This document shows, piece by piece, positions 18,797 through 24,395 of a stretch of DNA of 24,395 bases; within the stretch, counting starts at the first letter, position 1, and the number at the start of each line of letters is the position of its first letter. Location: positions 1 to 24,395 of the forward strand of contig JBKPDV010000293.1 in NCBI GenBank assembly GCA_046728075.1. The letters run 5' to 3'. This DNA is from JBKPDV01 sp046728075. GTDB lineage: Bacteria; Acidobacteriota; Thermoanaerobaculia; UBA5066; Gp7-AA6. The position numbers and the translations under genes were made by a program. The notes under the pieces were generated by a model. The model made no database searches. It was given only the letters and a program-made list of their open reading frames with translations, and was not told where the DNA came from.

Positions 18797-18961
18797 AAGG
18801 TCGAGAACATCCTGAAGACGAACGCGGATTTCTTGGCCAGCGCCAATCCCGGCTGCACGCTTCAGATCCAATAGATCCTGCGAGGACGGGACATGACGCT
18901 TCCCGCCGCGCACCCCATCGAGAGTCTGGCCGCATCGATCGCGGGACGGCGATTTTCCGAA
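18797..18961 (+). pseudogene. Degenerate duplicate of the glcF 3' end
   Basis: Starting two bases after the malate synthase stop, 165 bases align without gaps to the last 55 codons of glcF (16030-16194, constant offset 2767). By hand count 134 of 165 positions match (about 81%), and only 5 of the first 72 differ. Four of those five are synonymous (for example ATT/ATC, CTC/CTT). The reading frame gives KVENILKTNADFLASANPGC, then TLQIQ and an in-frame TAG where glcF has an AAG lysine codon. The later part still reads LPAAHPIES and ASIAGRR. The mostly silent early differences suggest it came from a once-functional, diverged glcF and then lost its 5' part. Confidence 0.85.
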
Positions 18962-19199
18962 GAAGCCGGAGACTGAAGATCCCGAGCGAGCCAGGTGCGG
19001 TTCGAAAAGAGCCCGCGCTGTCCAGGATCAGGGCATGGGTCTCAAAAACAGACACACGATGGTAGCGAAATGATCGTGCATCGCTCCACCCCTTTCGGGC
19101 AACCTCCATCGGGAGAAGAACTTGCGCGTTGCCTGGGCCACTCCGAAGGGCTGGCTTCGCTCTTGCTATTTGGTGTCGCGACAGACAAAGGAGGGCGAT
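18962..19199 (+). other. Intergenic stretch after the glcF-like fragment, no gene seen
   Basis: This lies between the end of the glcF-like fragment and the small membrane-protein gene. Open frames here are short and look like no protein I know. It should contain the promoter of the downstream small gene, but I found no good sigma-70 pair. A weak stem CGAAG/CTTCG is near 19145-19160. Past 18961 I see no resemblance to the region after the intact glcF. Confidence 0.5.
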
Positions 19200-19445
19200 A
19201 TGGATTCAGCTCAGAAGAAACAAACGACTGCGAAGCAGGGTTTCGCTGCCGGCACGGTTTTCGGCGCACTCACGGTTGTCCTGCTCCTGGGCGGCGCCTT
19301 TTCCTCTCTGGGGACAGCTCCGGACAAGGCAGCTGGATCGAGAGAGAGGCAGGGGATCTCGGTGTCATCCGACGCGGGATCGCAGGTCATCGAGGCGGGT
19401 GAGGCGAACGCGGAGCTCGACGTCCTCGATCTTCAGCTCGACTGA
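19200..19445 (+). CDS. Small single-pass membrane protein, unknown function
   Basis: An 81-residue protein whose ATG at 19200 follows an almost ideal Shine-Dalgarno AAAGGAGGG (19187-19195) by four bases, so it is likely translated well. The N-terminus MDSAQKKQTTAKQG is hydrophilic and basic. A hydrophobic segment, AAGTVFGALTVVLLLGGAF at about residues 16-34, would span the membrane once or act as an uncleaved signal anchor. The remainder is polar and ends acidic (ANAELDVLDLQLD), predicted outside the cytoplasm under the positive-inside rule. A strong terminator follows, so it looks like a single-gene unit. I recognise no family. Confidence 0.6.
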   Translation: MDSAQKKQTTAKQGFAAGTVFGALTVVLLLGGAFSSLGTAPDKAAGSRERQGISVSSDAGSQVIEAGEANAELDVLDLQLD

Positions 19446-19469
19446 CCGGCGCCGGGCATCGTAAGCAAG

Positions 19470-19489
19470 TAACAATATACAAATTGTTA
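19470..19489. repeat. AT-rich 7-base inverted repeat before the terminator
   Basis: TAACAAT (19470-19476) and ATTGTTA (19483-19489) are exact reverse complements around six bases. The segment is strikingly AT-rich in an otherwise very GC-rich region, and only three bases separate it from the terminator stem. It could be an operator or an upstream stem in the transcript. Confidence 0.35.
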
Positions 19490-19492
19490 TTC

Positions 19493-19524
19493 GAGGGCGG
19501 CCGAGAGGCCGCCCTCTCGGTTTT
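19493..19524 (+). terminator. Strong intrinsic terminator with overlapping alternative stems
   Basis: Two stems share bases. GAGGGCGGCC (19493-19502) pairs with GGCCGCCCTC (19507-19516) around GAGA. Alternatively CCGAGAGG (19501-19508) pairs with CCTCTCGG (19513-19520) around CCGC and is followed at once by TTTT (19521-19524). The second is the classical terminator shape; the first is longer and would exclude it. It ends the small membrane-protein transcript. Confidence 0.75.
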
Positions 19525-19645
19525 CTGGAGCACGGCTGTTCGTCGTCTGCAGGTCGCGTGGCGTGTTCGCATCTCAGCGACGATCCACTAGACTCTCGGG
19601 TCAAACGGACGGATCACCCTTTCGAGTCGCGGGAGGATTTCGCTC

Positions 19646-20632
19646 TTGATCCTCGTGGTCGGCGCCACCGGGCAGCTCGGGACGGCCGTCGTCCGAAGGC
19701 TGACCGCTACGGGACGCCCCGTGCGCGCCTTCGTGCGCCCGGGTTCTACCGCGCGCGCTGTCCCGGGACCGGAGCTCGCGCTGGGGGACCTGCGCGTGCC
19801 GGCGGACGTCGACCGGGCCTGCCGCGGCGTCGGGGCGGTGATCTGCACGGCCAATTCGATCCTGCCGGCGCCGGGCGACCGGGTCGGAGAGGTCGAGCAC
19901 GGCGGCTACGGAAACCTCCTCGAGGCCTGCCGGCGGCACGGCGTGAAACAGTTTGTCTTCATATCGGCACCCGTATCGCCGCTAGACGAGAAGGTGCCTC
20001 CCATTCGTTGGAAGCGGTGGAACGAGGGACGCATCCGGGAGAGCGGCATCTCCTACACGATCTTCCGAGCTCCGCCTTTCATGGACTCCTGGCTCGCGGT
20101 GATCGGCAGCCGATTGCCCCTGCGAGGCTCGGAAAACCCGACGCTCGGCCGTCCCTTCTGGTTCTCTCGAGCTTACTTGCGAGCCGTGGGCAACCTGATG
20201 GAGCGCAGGGGATGGGCGCTCGTGCAGGGCCCGGCGCAACGTACGACCTCCTTTCTCGCCGTCCGGGACGCCGCTGCCTTTCTGGTGAACGCGATCGGCC
20301 ATCCTTCCGCCCGCGACGCGATTTTCGAAATCGGCGGACCGGAGGCGCTCTCCTGGACGGACGTCGTCGAGATCTACTCCCGGATCCTGGGCCGGCCCAT
20401 CCGCGCCTTCGCCGTGCCTCCTGCCGTTTACCGCGCGCAGCAGCTTCTCTGGAAGCCATTCTCAGCCGCCGCCTCGAACCAGATGGGACTCAACTGGCTC
20501 CTGGCCTCCGGCGACACCGTGGTCGACATGCGTGAGACGGCTCCGCTCTTTCGCGTGACGCTGACAACGGTGGAGGAGTTTCTCCGCGAGAAGGCGGGAC
20601 TCGAAGAGCAGGAACGCTCGGTCCTGGCTTGA
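19646..20632 (+). CDS. NmrA-like NAD(P)-binding atypical SDR protein
   Basis: A 328-residue protein with a Rossmann opening LVVGATGQLGTAVVRRL (GxxGxxG at residues 6-12) and a dinucleotide-side basic patch GRPVRAFVRPGS, which suggests NADP. HGVKQFVFISAPVS follows near residue 105, then RESGISYTIFRAPPFMDSW. The substrate half includes AVRDAAAFLVNAIGHPS and FEIGGPEALSWTDVVEIYSR, as in NmrA/complex I NDUFA9-like atypical short-chain proteins. No classical YxxxK pair is evident, so it may sense or bind cofactor instead of acting as a dehydrogenase. TTG start at 19646 with GGGAGG ten bases upstream. Its stop faces that of the next gene across 12 bases containing a CCTTAGA tandem pair. The role in this locus is unknown. 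Confidence 0.85.
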   Translation: MILVVGATGQLGTAVVRRLTATGRPVRAFVRPGSTARAVPGPELALGDLRVPADVDRACRGVGAVICTANSILPAPGDRVGEVEHGGYGNLLEACRRHGVKQFVFISAPVSPLDEKVPPIRWKRWNEGRIRESGISYTIFRAPPFMDSWLAVIGSRLPLRGSENPTLGRPFWFSRAYLRAVGNLMERRGWALVQGPAQRTTSFLAVRDAAAFLVNAIGHPSARDAIFEIGGPEALSWTDVVEIYSRILGRPIRAFAVPPAVYRAQQLLWKPFSAAASNQMGLNWLLASGDTVVDMRETAPLFRVTLTTVEEFLREKAGLEEQERSVLA

Positions 20633-20644
20633 GGACCTTAGACC

Positions 20645-21544
20645 TTAGACCGTCTCCTTCCCCCCGCCGAGCTTCTCGTACAGCGTATAGAGCGCCTGCG
20701 TGCCGTCATCCCCCCGTCCTTCGGCCTCGAGGGCGATCAAGAGCTGATGGACGAGTGAGGTGCCGGGCAGCGGCAGCTTCTTCTCGCGCGACGTCCGGAG
20801 GACGATCGCGAGGTCCTTCTGCTGGTGCTTGATCGCGAAGGCGGGCTTGAAGTCCCGGTCGATCATCTTCTTGCCCAGCACTTCCAGGGCCCAGGAGTTG
20901 GCAGCGCCGGCGGTGAGCGCTTCGTGGAGAGCGGGCAGGGGCAGACCCGCCTTCTTCGCGAAGGAGAGCGCCTCGGAAACCGCCATCAGGTTGACGCCGA
21001 CGAGAATCTGGTTGGCCGCCTTGCCGAGCTGGCCGAATCCGGAAGGGCCCAGGTGCGTGATGCGTTTGCCCATGGCCGCGAAAATCGGGCGCGCCTTCTC
21101 GAGAGCGGCCGCCTCGCCGCCGACGAAGAACGTGAGCGTCCCTTCGATCGCGCCCTTCTGCCCTCCTGAGACCGGAGCGTCGAGTAACGCGATGCCCTTG
21201 TCGGCCAGAGTCTGCGCGATCCTCTGCGCGGCCTCGGCGGCGATGGTGGACGTGTCGATCACGATCGATCCGGTTTGAGCGCCGGCCGCCGTTCCGTTCT
21301 TTCCGAGGTGGACCTCTTCGACCTCCGGAGCGTCCGGGACGGAGGAAACGATGACGTCGCTCTCTTTCCCGACCTCCGCGGCCGTCCGGACCGCGCGGAC
21401 GCCCGCGACCGCCTGGGCAAACTTTTCCGCCTTTTCGAAATGGCGCGTCGTGACCGTGAGCGGGAATCCGGCCTTCGCGAGATTGCGTGCCATGGGAAGG
21501 CCCATCGTCCCGAGGCCAATGAATCCGACGCGCATATTCGTCAT
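20645..21544 (-). CDS. Beta-hydroxyacid dehydrogenase (tartronate semialdehyde reductase / 3-hydroxyisobutyrate dehydrogenase family)
   Basis: A 299-residue NAD(P)-dependent enzyme of normal family length. The N-terminal Rossmann motif is VGFIGLGTMGLPMARNL. The substrate signature is LLDAPVSGGQKGAIEGTLTF, and the catalytic lysine lies in GFGQLGKAANQILVG near residue 173. The C-terminal helical part has DFKPAFAIKHQQKDLAI with the cofactor-contacting Lys and Asp. GlxR/GarR reductases, 3-hydroxyisobutyrate dehydrogenases and glyoxylate/succinic semialdehyde reductases share these motifs and cannot be separated by eye. The glyoxylate-forming genes nearby make a glyoxylate-related substrate plausible, but no glyoxylate carboligase is in the window. 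The ATG at 21544 was chosen; a second ATG at 21535 is possible. Confidence 0.9.
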   Translation of the reverse strand: MTNMRVGFIGLGTMGLPMARNLAKAGFPLTVTTRHFEKAEKFAQAVAGVRAVRTAAEVGKESDVIVSSVPDAPEVEEVHLGKNGTAAGAQTGSIVIDTSTIAAEAAQRIAQTLADKGIALLDAPVSGGQKGAIEGTLTFFVGGEAAALEKARPIFAAMGKRITHLGPSGFGQLGKAANQILVGVNLMAVSEALSFAKKAGLPLPALHEALTAGAANSWALEVLGKKMIDRDFKPAFAIKHQQKDLAIVLRTSREKKLPLPGTSLVHQLLIALEAEGRGDDGTQALYTLYEKLGGGKETV

Positions 21545-21589
21545 ATCAGTAGCTCTGCGAGGCTCCGGTAGCCCCGGTGTTTAACTCTC

Positions 21590-21624
21590 TCGGCTGCCGG
21601 TCGCGAAGCGACCGCCGCAGCCGA
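21590..21624 (-). terminator. Long hairpin between the sugar ABC operon and the hydroxyacid dehydrogenase gene
   Basis: TCGGCTGC and CGGTCGC (21590-21604) pair with GCGACCG and GCAGCCGA (21608-21624) around a GAA loop, with one 2-base bulge: 15 base pairs in all. It sits 23 bases after the stop of the MalG-type permease gene on that strand. No clear U-run follows, so it may be a weak terminator or a 3'-end stabiliser that lowers read-through into the dehydrogenase gene. Confidence 0.45.
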
Positions 21625-21646
21625 AAGCCTGTCGACTGTCGACTCT

Positions 21647-22495
21647 TCATTTCACCGACCCGACCGTGAATCCCGCGATGAAGCGGTCCAGGAAGAGGTT
21701 GTAGAGGACTGCGATCGGCAGCGAGGCGACGAGGCACGCCGCCATCAGAGATCCCCAGTAATAGACATCGCCGCGCACGAGGAAGATCGGTATTCCCACG
21801 CCCACCATCTGATTGGACTCGGGGGAGATGAAGGTCAAGGCATAGACGAATTCCTGGGTCACCAGCGTGAAGGCGAAAATGACGACTGTCAGGATTCCGG
21901 AAACGGAGATCGGCACGACCATCTTGATGAAGGCGCCGAAGCGGCTCAGACCGTCCACCATGGCGGCGTCTTCCAGCTCTTTCGGGATGGACTTGAAAAA
22001 CCCCATGAGCAGCCAGATGGAGAAGGGGATCGTCATGCTCGGATAGACAAGCACCACGGAAAAGATGCTGTCCTGCAGGCCGAGGATCGCGACCACCCGC
22101 GAGAGAGGGATGAAGAGCAGCGTCGGGGGGATCAGGTAGGTGAGAAAGATCGCGATCCCCAGCCGCTCGCCCCAGCGGCCGGTCAGGCGGGCGAGCGCAT
22201 ACGCGGCCGGTAGGGCTAGGAGAAGGGTGATGGCGACGACGAGCACGCCCACGAGCGCCGTATTCCCGAGCCACCGTACGAACCGGGTCTGGGTGAACAG
22301 AAAACGCAGGTGTTCGAGCGTCGGCGGGAGGTTGAACAGGAAGGGATTGTTCTCGACGGTGTAGAGGTCGATGTTCTGCTTGAACGTGGCGATGAGCATC
22401 CAGAAGAAGGGGAATGCCAGGGCGACGGTGAAGAACGTCAGGATGAGAACCTTCAGGATCCTGGGACCAGACTTGCGGAGCACCGCGCGTTCCAT
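21647..22495 (-). CDS. Carbohydrate ABC transporter permease, MalG type
   Basis: Inner-membrane permease of 282 residues with about six spanning segments. The start is the ATG at 22495, which shares one base with the stop of the partner permease (TGATG). The frame is open upstream but that part overlaps the partner gene and is not membrane-like. MalG landmarks are FPFFWMLIATFKQNIDLYT near residue 25 and the EAA loop IPKELEDAAMVDGLSRFGAF, which docks on the ATPase. It ends LFLDRFIAGFTVGSVK, the usual C-terminus of CUT1 permeases. Partner of the MalF-type gene; the substrate is unknown and could be a sugar, polyol or glycerol phosphate. Confidence 0.93.
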   Translation of the reverse strand: MERAVLRKSGPRILKVLILTFFTVALAFPFFWMLIATFKQNIDLYTVENNPFLFNLPPTLEHLRFLFTQTRFVRWLGNTALVGVLVVAITLLLALPAAYALARLTGRWGERLGIAIFLTYLIPPTLLFIPLSRVVAILGLQDSIFSVVLVYPSMTIPFSIWLLMGFFKSIPKELEDAAMVDGLSRFGAFIKMVVPISVSGILTVVIFAFTLVTQEFVYALTFISPESNQMVGVGIPIFLVRGDVYYWGSLMAACLVASLPIAVLYNLFLDRFIAGFTVGSVK

Positions 22496-23403
22496 CACGT
22501 CACTTCCGTACGGTGCGCGATACGAAGCATCAAGTAGGCGACCGCCACGAGCACCGGCACAAGGAAGAGCGAAATCGCGGCTCCCGCGGCGAGATCGCTT
22601 CCCGCAATCCCCGTGGCGAAGGCGAGCGACGGCAGGGTCTGGGTGGAATCGAAGGGCCCGCCAGCGGTCAGGATGTAGACCACCGTCATGTCGGTAAAGG
22701 TGAAGATGATCCCAAAGAGGACAGCCACCGAGAGGATCGGCGTCATCATCGGGATGTTGATCTGAAAGAGGGTGCGCCAGAAGCCCGCCCCGTCGATCGC
22801 GGCCGCCTCCGGGATTTCCCTGGGGATGGCGGAGCGTCCCGCCAGCATGATCACGGTTGAGAAGGGGATCAGACGCCAGCAATGCACGAGGATGACGGAG
22901 GCCATGGCGAGGTGCGGCTCCCCCAACCACATCGGCGCGCTGTACGGCTTGTAGAAGTGCAGGGCGACCAGCACCCAGGTGATGACGCTGTAGATGGAGT
23001 CCAGGATCCACTTCCAGCCGATGGTGCCGAGAGAAACTGGAGCGACCCAGGGCAGCAGGATCAGAAAGCGAACGAAACCGCGGCCGCGGAAGGGCTTCTC
23101 CAGGGCGATCGAGAGAATGTTCGAGCACACGATCACGATCACCTGGGCGCTGATCGTGAACACGATGGAGTTGCGCAGCGCCTTGCGGAAGCTGGGGCTG
23201 TGCAGAATGCTGCGAAAATTCTCCAGGCCGACGTAATGAAATCCCGCAGTGCCGATGCGCGCGTCGCTGAAGGCGTAGAGGACCGCGAGGACGAAGGGAA
23301 CCCCGATCAGAAGGGCGATGTAGAGCACCGACGGCGCAAACATCGCGATCCCGAGGGCTGGAATCTGGGCCGCCCCCACCGCTTGCCGCTTCGTTCGGTT
23401 CAC
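22495..23403 (-). CDS. Carbohydrate ABC transporter permease, MalF/UgpA type
   Basis: Inner-membrane permease, 302 residues from the GTG at 23403. That start overlaps the ATPase stop as GTGA, a pattern repeated in this window; a TTG at 23409 would add two residues. There are six main hydrophobic segments. The periplasmic pattern YVGLENFRSILHSPSFRKAL and the EAA loop IPREIPEAAAIDGAGFWRTL identify the CUT1 MalF group, followed by INIPMMTPILSVAVLF. GGPFDSTQTLPSLAF is a typical late periplasmic loop. It forms the channel with the MalG-type subunit. The binding protein is not in the window and is likely upstream on this strand, beyond 24395. Confidence 0.92.
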   Translation of the reverse strand: MNRTKRQAVGAAQIPALGIAMFAPSVLYIALLIGVPFVLAVLYAFSDARIGTAGFHYVGLENFRSILHSPSFRKALRNSIVFTISAQVIVIVCSNILSIALEKPFRGRGFVRFLILLPWVAPVSLGTIGWKWILDSIYSVITWVLVALHFYKPYSAPMWLGEPHLAMASVILVHCWRLIPFSTVIMLAGRSAIPREIPEAAAIDGAGFWRTLFQINIPMMTPILSVAVLFGIIFTFTDMTVVYILTAGGPFDSTQTLPSLAFATGIAGSDLAAGAAISLFLVPVLVAVAYLMLRIAHRTEVT

Positions 23404-24395
23404 TTCCAAAGGTCGTACCGCGCCTGGGTGCGTTTCTGCGTCTCTCGGTCGAAGAACTTCAGGTGCTTCTCGGAGACCGCGAAGGCGTGCACGCTCCCCA
23501 TCTCGTACTTGGCGACATGGCTGGCGGACAGGCGCGAGACGACTTTCTTTCCCTCGGAGCGCCCGCCCTCCAGGGTTCCGTAGATGAGTCGTTCCGCGCC
23601 CAGGTACTCCTGGTGGCTGATCCGGAAGCGCAGCGAGACGAACGGCCCCTCCCGGTCGGTCACGCGTATTTCCGCCGGGGCGGCCGCCCGGCCTGCCAGC
23701 TGCGTGACGGGGAAGAAGTGCTCCGGGCGGAAGCCCGCGATCACGTCTCCCTGCTCGACGAGGTTCATCGGGGGAGACCCGAGAAAGGTCGCTACGAACG
23801 TGTCGGCCGGATCGTCATAGACATCGGCGGCCGATCCGATCTGGCGGACCTCACCGAAGTTCATCACGACGATCCGGTCTCCCATCGCCATGGCCTCGAT
23901 CTGGTCATGCGTCACGTAAATCGTCGTCGTCCCGACGCTCTGGTGGAACCGCTCGAGCTCCTCGCGGGCCGAGGCGCGCAGCTTGGCATCCAGGTTCGAG
24001 AGGGGCTCGTCCAGCAGAAACACCGCCGGCTCGCGCACGATGGCGCGCGCGAGTGCCACGCGCTGCCGCTCGCCGCCGGAGAGCTCCCGAGGCTTTCGGT
24101 CGAGCAGCTTGTCGATCCCGAGCAGCCCCGCCGCCCATTCGACCTTCTTGCGGTGCTGCTCCTTGGGGACGTTCTGGGCTTTCAGCGGAAAAGCGATGTT
24201 CTTGTAGACCGTGAGGTGCGGATAGAGCGCGTAGCTCTGGAAGACCATGGCGATTCGTCGCTCGCGCGGCGAGAGCCGGTTTACGACACGACCGCCGATC
24301 AGGATTTCGCCGGAGGTGGGGGTTTCCAGGCCGGCGATCATTCGGAGAAGAGTGGTCTTCCCGGAGCCCGAAGGCCCCAGGAAGACCAGAAACTC
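23400..24395 (-). CDS. Carbohydrate ABC transporter ATP-binding protein, MalK/UgpC type (5' end cut by window)
   Basis: 331 residues are visible; MalK-like proteins run about 350-370, so roughly 30 N-terminal residues are missing. Walker A GPSGSGKTT is at the edge. The Q-loop MVFQSYALYPHLTVYKNIAF, the signature LSGGERQRVALARA, Walker B VFLLDEPLSNLDAKLR and the switch YVTHDQIEAMAMGDRIVVMN are all intact. The last third is an OB/TOBE regulatory domain beginning near VIAGFRPEHFF. It energises the two permeases encoded next, and its stop overlaps the MalF-type start. The C-terminal domain is where MalK and UgpC relatives bind regulators, but nothing here says which. Confidence 0.94.
   Translation of the reverse strand, partial: EFLVFLGPSGSGKTTLLRMIAGLETPTSGEILIGGRVVNRLSPRERRIAMVFQSYALYPHLTVYKNIAFPLKAQNVPKEQHRKKVEWAAGLLGIDKLLDRKPRELSGGERQRVALARAIVREPAVFLLDEPLSNLDAKLRASAREELERFHQSVGTTTIYVTHDQIEAMAMGDRIVVMNFGEVRQIGSAADVYDDPADTFVATFLGSPPMNLVEQGDVIAGFRPEHFFPVTQLAGRAAAPAEIRVTDREGPFVSLRFRISHQEYLGAERLIYGTLEGGRSEGKKVVSRLSASHVAKYEMGSVHAFAVSEKHLKFFDRETQKRTQARYDLWK

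Noticed and set aside
18797..18961. The glcF-like duplicate as a transposon target-site duplication
   Set aside because: Target-site duplications are short and initially identical. This one is 165 bases and ~81% identical with mostly silent early changes, and no transposase or terminal inverted repeats flank the malate synthase.
19145..19160. Small stem CGAAG/CTTCG before the small membrane-protein gene
   Set aside because: Only five base pairs, common by chance at this composition. No T-run or promoter relation.
22882..23583. A plus-strand frame opposite the sugar permease and ATPase genes
   Set aside because: Antisense shadow crossing two real, overlapping minus-strand genes.

Overview
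The window is a high-GC bacterial chromosome segment. Genes are packed into operons with 1-8 base overlaps (ATGA, GTGA, TGATG), and GTG or TTG starts are common. The Tat-exported binding protein, the livKHMG-type ABC operon and the many FAD/Fe-S oxidases fit a soil or subsurface heterotroph of the Rokubacteria/Methylomirabilota, Acidobacteria or Proteobacteria kind. No marker gene fixes the phylum, so this placement is inference.

Layout. Positions 1-3950 (minus strand): a branched-chain-amino-acid-type (HAAT) ABC operon, in order binding protein, livH, livM, livG, with livG running off the window. Positions 4149-6983 (minus): a 944-residue FAD plus Fe-S D-lactate dehydrogenase-type enzyme. 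It is divergent from a plus-strand block at 7084-18795: lldE, lldF, lldG, lctP, a wrecked malate synthase A, glcD, glcE, glcF and a long divergent malate synthase. Positions 18797-18961: a degenerate second copy of the 3' end of glcF. Positions 19200-19445: a small membrane protein followed by a strong terminator. Positions 19646-20632: an NmrA-like NAD(P)-binding protein. Positions 20645-21544 (minus): a beta-hydroxyacid dehydrogenase of the tartronate-semialdehyde/3-hydroxyisobutyrate family. Positions 21647-24395 (minus): a carbohydrate (CUT1/MalFGK-type) ABC transporter, ATPase cut by the window end.

How it works together (inference from family knowledge). One LctP-family permease can bring in lactate and glycolate. 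The Dld-type enzyme takes D-lactate and LldEFG takes L-lactate to pyruvate. GlcDEF oxidises glycolate to glyoxylate, and malate synthase joins glyoxylate to acetyl-CoA, which can come from the pyruvate branch, giving malate. The locus therefore looks like a combined C2/C3 alpha-hydroxyacid catabolic island.

Most interesting signal. The malate synthase step seems to have been replaced. Between lctP and glcD lie only the first ~50 and last ~31 codons of an ordinary malate synthase A, joined with a frameshift. A different, 769-residue malate synthase sits after glcF and is bounded downstream by a diverged, stop-containing duplicate of the glcF tail. Together these read as two genomic scars of a gene replacement.
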